This document shows, one piece after another, positions 6,075 to 9,265 of a stretch of DNA of 9,265 nucleotides. Source of the stretch: SG8-41 sp032123035 (GTDB lineage Bacteria > Pseudomonadota > Gammaproteobacteria > Burkholderiales > SG8-41); NCBI GenBank assembly GCA_032123035.1, contig JAQBFV010000156.1, positions 1 through 9,265 of the forward strand, written 5' to 3'. A program made the position numbers and the translations under genes. Positions within the stretch are counted from its first letter, which is position 1. Every line of letters starts with the position of its first letter. Under the pieces are notes generated by a model. The model searched no databases, was not told the DNA's origin, and was given only the letters and a program-made list of their open reading frames with translations.

Positions 6075-7865
6075 CTAGAACTTCGCCGGATCAAAGGCAA
6101 GCACACTCCCCGCCCCGTGGACGACCTCACGCGCGAGCGCAACCGCTTTCGGCAGCTCGTGCTCCGCGTAGAACCGAGCGGTCGCGAGCTTGCCTTCGAG
6201 AAATTCCCGGTCCGCGTCCGGTTGCTTAAGCTGCTCGCTGGCAATCAGCACGGCGCGGGCCATCATCCAGCCCCCTGCCACGGTGCCGAAGAGCTTGAGG
6301 TACGGCACCGACACCGCCGCGACCGCCTTTGCGTCCCGCGGAAAGGTATCGACAATCCACCGCGTCGCATTTTCAAGATTATCGATACTCTCCTTAAAAT
6401 TGACGCGCAGGGAATCTGCTATCCCTACCGTTACACCCAGTTGCGCGTCAATTTCGCGCATCGCCTCGATCACCGCCAGCGCCGTCGCGCCCCCCTCGGC
6501 GCCGACCTTGCGCCCGACGAGATCGTTCGCCTGGATGCCCGTCGTGCCCTCGTAGATGGTCGTGATGCGCGCATCGCGCAGGTACTGCGCGGCGCCCGTC
6601 TCCTCGACAAAGCCCATGCCTCCGTGAACCTGGACACCGGTGGAGGCGATCTCCACTGCCTGCTCGGTGCACCAGCCCTTGACCACCGGCGTGAGCAGAT
6701 CGAGCACCGCGTAGCTGCGCCGCTTCTCGGCGGCATCAGGGTGGTGTTTCGACTTGTCGAGCAATGCGGCGGAGAAATACGCGAGAGCGCGCATTGCCTC
6801 TGTCTGGGCCTTCATCGACAGCAGCATCCGGCGCACGTCGGGGTGATGGATGATGGTGACGCGGTCTCCGCTTCTCTGGCCGATCTCGCGACCCTGCACG
6901 CGCGTCTTCGCGTATTCCAGTGCGTGCTGGTAGGCCCGCTCCGCGAGCGAGATCCCCTCGAGGCCGACGCCAAGCCGTGCGTGGTTCATCATGGTGAACA
7001 TGTACTCGAGCCCGCGGTTTTCTTCTCCCACCCGGTAACCAATAGCCCCCTTCTGATCGCCGTAGGCGAGGACGCACGTGGGGCTCCCATGGATGCCCAA
7101 CTTGTGCTCGATCGAGACGCACCGAATGTCGTTGCGCTCCCCGGGCGTGCCGTCTGCCTTCGGCACGAACTTCGGGACGATGAAGAGCGAAATTCCCTTG
7201 ATCCCCTCCGGGGCGTCAGGAGTGCGGGCTAAGACGAGGTGAACGATATTTTCTGCGAGGTCGTGCTCGCCCCAGGTAATGAATATCTTGGTGCCCTGGA
7301 TGCGGTAGTGATCGGCTTCCGGCACCGCGCGCGTGCGCACCGCTGACAAGTCCGAGCCGGCCTGAGGCTCCGTCAAGTTCATCGTTCCGCACCATTCGCC
7401 CGACGTGAGCTTCGCAAAGTAGAGGTTCCGCTGCTCAGGCGAGCCGTGGATACGCAGCGCTTCGAGCACGCCGGACGTCAGCATTGGGGCAAGGCAGAAC
7501 GAGATGCAGGCGCTGCTCCAGATCTCCTGCACCGGCATGGCGACGATGTGCGGCAGCCCCTGCCCGCCGTACTGTGGCTGCCCGCCCAGGCCGTTCCAGC
7601 CAGCCTCGATGAACTGCTGGTACGCCTCCTTGAAACCCTGCGGAGCCGTAACCTTTCCGTCGGCGAGCCGGGCGCCTTCCTTGTCGCCTTGGCGATTGAG
7701 CGGGTCCAGCACTTCACGCGCGAACTTGCCCGCCTCCTCCATCACCTGACCGACGAGTTCGGCATTGGCCTCCTCGCAACCCGGCAGCGCGGTAACCTCG
7801 GCGAGCCCCGCGATCTCGCGGATGGCGAACAGCATGTCCTTCAGCGGTGCTACGTACACAGACAT
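6075..7865 (-). CDS. Acyl-CoA dehydrogenase with extended C-terminal domain (FadE/DmdC-like)
   Basis: This 596-residue flavoenzyme oxidises an acyl-CoA to the trans-2-enoyl-CoA and passes electrons to electron-transfer flavoprotein. It is of the long type: a short N-terminal segment (MSVYVAPLKDMLF, about 1-35), the acyl-CoA dehydrogenase core (about 40-450) and an extra C-terminal helical domain (about 465-590). Visible motifs are TEPQAGSD (165-172) and WGEHD (198-202) for FAD and substrate, QVHGGMGF (412-419), and IYEGTTGIQ with E439 as the expected catalytic base. The same layout occurs in 3-methylmercaptopropionyl-CoA dehydrogenase DmdC and in general fatty acyl-CoA dehydrogenases, so the substrate is open. 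The ribosome binding site is weak, but the ATG at 7865 matches the family N-terminus. An IS5 element lies 75 bases upstream in the same orientation. The stop codon touches the repeat array. Confidence 0.92.
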   Translation of the reverse strand: MSVYVAPLKDMLFAIREIAGLAEVTALPGCEEANAELVGQVMEEAGKFAREVLDPLNRQGDKEGARLADGKVTAPQGFKEAYQQFIEAGWNGLGGQPQYGGQGLPHIVAMPVQEIWSSACISFCLAPMLTSGVLEALRIHGSPEQRNLYFAKLTSGEWCGTMNLTEPQAGSDLSAVRTRAVPEADHYRIQGTKIFITWGEHDLAENIVHLVLARTPDAPEGIKGISLFIVPKFVPKADGTPGERNDIRCVSIEHKLGIHGSPTCVLAYGDQKGAIGYRVGEENRGLEYMFTMMNHARLGVGLEGISLAERAYQHALEYAKTRVQGREIGQRSGDRVTIIHHPDVRRMLLSMKAQTEAMRALAYFSAALLDKSKHHPDAAEKRRSYAVLDLLTPVVKGWCTEQAVEIASTGVQVHGGMGFVEETGAAQYLRDARITTIYEGTTGIQANDLVGRKVGAEGGATALAVIEAMREIDAQLGVTVGIADSLRVNFKESIDNLENATRWIVDTFPRDAKAVAAVSVPYLKLFGTVAGGWMMARAVLIASEQLKQPDADREFLEGKLATARFYAEHELPKAVALAREVVHGAGSVLAFDPAKF

Positions 7866-7900
7866 ATTGCCGGCGTGCCCGATCTGGCCTGCGGTGGAAT

Positions 7901-7940
7901 GTGACTAGGTGACTAGGTAACTAGGTAACTAGGTAACTAG
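7901..7940 (+). repeat. Five tandem octamers GTRACTAG, the IS5 landing site
   Basis: Two copies of GTGACTAG are followed by three of GTAACTAG, with no gaps. Each contains CTAG, a word that is rare in many proteobacterial genomes. The array starts 35 bases before the acyl-CoA dehydrogenase start codon, and the insertion sequence begins directly after the last CTAG. Confidence 0.95.
7937..7940. repeat. Left target-site duplication CTAG
   Basis: CTAG directly precedes the left end of the insertion sequence and is matched by CTAG at 9113-9116 directly after the right end. Four-base YTAR duplications are typical of the IS5 subgroup. Because CTAG is also part of each octamer, the left copy doubles as the end of the array. 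Confidence 0.8.
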
Positions 7941-7956
7941 GGAAGGTCTGAACAAG
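7941..7956 (+). repeat. IS terminal inverted repeat, transposase 3' side
   Basis: GGAAGGTCTGAACAAG pairs with the opposite end in the pattern GGAA-N2-TCTGA-N2-AAG. It begins directly after the CTAG duplication. Confidence 0.88.
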
Positions 7957-8030
7957 TGAACAATTTATGCTGGTTGAGGTGCTGAAGCGATGAATGAGGT
8001 TGGCGAATCGGGGTTTGGCCGCCGCTCGAG

Positions 8031-8050
8031 GCCCGATTGGGCCCGATTGG
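8031..8050 (+). repeat. Exact 10-base tandem duplication in the IS tail
   Basis: GCCCGATTGG occurs twice in succession, 15 bases past the transposase stop codon inside the element. It does not affect the coding frame and may serve to distinguish this copy from relatives. Confidence 0.8.
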
Positions 8051-8064
8051 TACCTTGTTACCGT

Positions 8065-9033
8065 TCATCGGGCGCACCTCTGCTGTCCGAGCAGCAACGT
8101 TCGTCGCACCATGAACAGATTCGCCAGCGCGCAGGCCACGAACAATCGGTTGGCGTTCTTGGCGATACCGCGGTAGCACACCTTGACGAAGCCGAAGATG
8201 CGTTTGATCACCAGAAACGGATGCTCGCCCTTGGCCCGCACTTTCGATTTGTTTCGATTCTTCGAGCGCTCAGCATCGGTCAGCGGATGGTTGCGGCTCG
8301 CCTTGGCCTGGGTGAAGTCGCTGGCCTTGGGCGCAACGCTTTGAATCACCTCGGTCTGCCCGACGTAGGCACTGTCGCCCCACACCCGGGTCTCGCCCCC
8401 ATGCAGCAATTGCGGCAGTGCCTGACTATCGTGCACGTTGGCCGGGGTCGCCACCACCGAGTGGATGAGCTTGAGCTTGCTGTCCACCCCGACATGCGCC
8501 TTCATGCCGAAGTACCACTGGTTACCCTTCTTGGTCTGGCGCATCTCAGGGTCACGCTCACCCGATTGGTTCTTGGTCGACGAAGGCGCGCTGATGATCG
8601 TCGCGTCCACGATCGTGCCGCTGGATACCTTCAGGCCCTGGGCTTGCAAGTACCGCCCCACCTGCTCGAACAGCTGCCGGCCCAGTCCGTGATGCTCCAA
8701 CAGATGCCGGAACTTGCACACCGTGGTCTCATCGGGCGCCGGCTCCCGGCCCAAGTCAATGCCCACGAATGCTCGCATGGCCGCCGAGTCATACAACGCC
8801 TCTTCCACCGCCGGGTCCGACAGGTTGAACCAGTGCTGCAGGAAGCAGATCCGCAGCATCCGCTCCACTCCGACCGGTGGGCGGCCGTTGCCGGGCTTCG
8901 GATAGACGGGCTCGATCAGCGCGCACAGCTCGGCCCACGGCACCACGCGCTCCATCTCGGAAAGAAACACCGCGCGGCGCGTGGTCTTGGCGTATTGGTC
9001 GAACCCCGAGGTGGACAGCGTCATCTGTTTCAT
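8065..9033 (-). CDS. IS5-family transposase (DDE)
   Basis: This 322-residue transposase cuts and joins the ends of its own element. It follows E. coli IS5 InsH closely in FLSRME-like (FLSEMERV), YPKPGNGR, FLQHWFNLSDPAVEEALYD, ATIISAPSSTKN, RDPEMRQTKKGNQWYFGMKAH and C-terminal GFVKVCYRG and ALANLF. The catalytic triad is visible as D143 (IVDATI), D220 (WGDSAY) and E270 (RAKGEHPF, within the K/R-rich end of the domain). No frameshift or internal stop is present, so it should be functional. GGGGGT about eight bases before the ATG serves as ribosome binding site. A second Met at residue 4 is a possible alternative start. Confidence 0.95.
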   Translation of the reverse strand: MKQMTLSTSGFDQYAKTTRRAVFLSEMERVVPWAELCALIEPVYPKPGNGRPPVGVERMLRICFLQHWFNLSDPAVEEALYDSAAMRAFVGIDLGREPAPDETTVCKFRHLLEHHGLGRQLFEQVGRYLQAQGLKVSSGTIVDATIISAPSSTKNQSGERDPEMRQTKKGNQWYFGMKAHVGVDSKLKLIHSVVATPANVHDSQALPQLLHGGETRVWGDSAYVGQTEVIQSVAPKASDFTQAKASRNHPLTDAERSKNRNKSKVRAKGEHPFLVIKRIFGFVKVCYRGIAKNANRLFVACALANLFMVRRTLLLGQQRCAR

Positions 9034-9096
9034 CGTTGCTTACCCCCGTTCAGTTTCGCTCACGCTATGACAACGCAATAGCGAAAAAGATCGGGG

Positions 9097-9112
9097 CTTA
9101 ATCAGAGATTCC
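9097..9112 (-). repeat. IS terminal inverted repeat, transposase 5' side
   Basis: Read on the minus strand, GGAATCTCTGATTAAG opens the element upstream of the transposase gene and is directly followed on the plus strand by the CTAG duplication. Confidence 0.88.
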
Positions 9113-9116
9113 CTAG
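9113..9116. repeat. Right target-site duplication CTAG
   Basis: CTAG directly after the right IS end mirrors the CTAG at 7937-7940. The DNA that follows (AATCGTCG) does not resume the octamer array, so the element sits at the array's edge. Confidence 0.8.
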
Positions 9117-9144
9117 AATCGTCGATAGCGCGAAGCGAGGTGAA

Positions 9145-9165
9145 GCCAATACTTTCTGTATTGGC
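9145..9165. other. Perfect 8-base-pair inverted repeat in the right flank
   Basis: GCCAATAC (9145-9152) and GTATTGGC (9158-9165) pair perfectly around the loop TTTCT. No T run follows on the plus strand, so it is not a typical terminator. I recognise no gene in the last 149 bases (9117-9265): several short frames are open, but none shows a family or a convincing start. The gene that this flank once belonged to lies beyond the window. Confidence 0.6.
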
Positions 9166-9265
9166 GAGTCGAGCGACAAAGCTAGCGGCGGTTCTGGCCG
9201 TAACTCCTTGAGGGCTGGCGCGGTTTTGGCATGGTGCTTCGTAAGGAGCGCGCACAGGTTGCGGG

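Larger units (their letters stand above)
7941..9112 (-). mobile_element. Complete IS5-family (IS5 subgroup) insertion sequence, 1172 bases
   Basis: The element is bounded by imperfect inverted repeats of 16 bases, GGAAGGTCTGAACAAG at 7941-7956 and GGAATCTCTGATTAAG read on the minus strand from 9112 to 9097, agreeing at 12 positions. It is flanked by CTAG on both sides and carries one intact transposase gene in the minus direction. IS5 itself is about 1.2 kb, so the length is right. Intact ends, target duplication and open frame suggest a recent, possibly still active insertion. The exact IS name needs a database search. Confidence 0.92.

Noticed and set aside
5802..6229. Plus-strand open frames of 73 and 125 codons through the repeat array, with peptide repeats such as FSPRLRGSI
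   Set aside because: They are by-products of the repeat period, have no ribosome binding site, and one runs into the acyl-CoA dehydrogenase gene on the other strand.
6072..7232. A 386-codon plus-strand open frame opposite the acyl-CoA dehydrogenase
   Set aside because: It is rich in Arg, His and Leu, as usual for the antisense of a GC-rich gene; the minus-strand protein has clear family motifs.
7935..7962. Outward promoter from the IS end (TTGTTC as -35) toward the acyl-CoA dehydrogenase
   Set aside because: The matching -10 region (TAGTTA) agrees with the consensus at only two positions.
7990..9081. A 363-codon plus-strand open frame across the insertion sequence
   Set aside because: It is the antisense of the transposase, with no recognisable domain, and it runs past the transposase gene inside the IS.
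9226..9241. Sigma-54-like promoter TTGGCATGGTGCTTCG
   Set aside because: The -24 half fits, but the essential GC of the -12 half is CG here, and no gene can be seen downstream.
9040..9255. A 71-codon minus-strand open frame across the right IS end
   Set aside because: It spans the IS boundary and host flank, lacks family features and has no clear ribosome binding site.

Overview
The window looks like a stretch of GC-rich proteobacterial chromosome, most likely from a facultatively anaerobic betaproteobacterium. The basis is the betaproteobacterial style of the formate dehydrogenase gamma subunit, the FNR-type regulatory box and the IS5-subgroup insertion sequence. The lineage is inferred from protein resemblance only; no search was run.

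Left part (1-4693, plus strand): a complete membrane cytochrome b subunit of respiratory formate dehydrogenase (90-1151) is followed by a 260-base gap and then a complete four-gene frdABCD operon (1412-4693) for a haem-free quinol:fumarate reductase. The gap holds a GC-rich hairpin, a 12-base tandem duplication and a perfect FNR/ANR box (1364-1377). The two complexes would form the two ends of a formate-to-fumarate electron transport chain: formate dehydrogenase reduces the quinone pool and FrdABCD re-oxidises it with fumarate. The FNR box suggests the frd genes are switched on without oxygen.

Right part (4944-9033, minus strand): an HpaI/HpcH-type class II aldolase with a TTG start (4944-5747), a long FadE/DmdC-like acyl-CoA dehydrogenase (6075-7865), and an intact IS5-family element (7941-9112) carrying one transposase and flanked by CTAG on both sides. 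The aldolase and dehydrogenase have no obvious functional link with each other or with the frd operon.

The least ordinary part is the non-coding DNA. The gap 3' of the aldolase (4694-4943) and the gap 3' of the acyl-CoA dehydrogenase (5748-6074) share one layout on the plus strand: short tandem heptamers, the word GACTTGTG, then degenerate units built around GCGGTT-AATTC-GTTCTTG that run up to the stop codon of the minus-strand gene. In the second gap this unit is repeated about six times at 38-39 base spacing, and each unit is itself a pair of 8-9 base direct half-repeats whose variable bases match each other. A third short array (five octamers, 7901-7940) lies before the acyl-CoA dehydrogenase and is where the insertion sequence landed. 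I find no defence system, CRISPR array, tRNA or rRNA. The genes belong to known families, so any novelty is in the repeats and the frdA promoter geometry.
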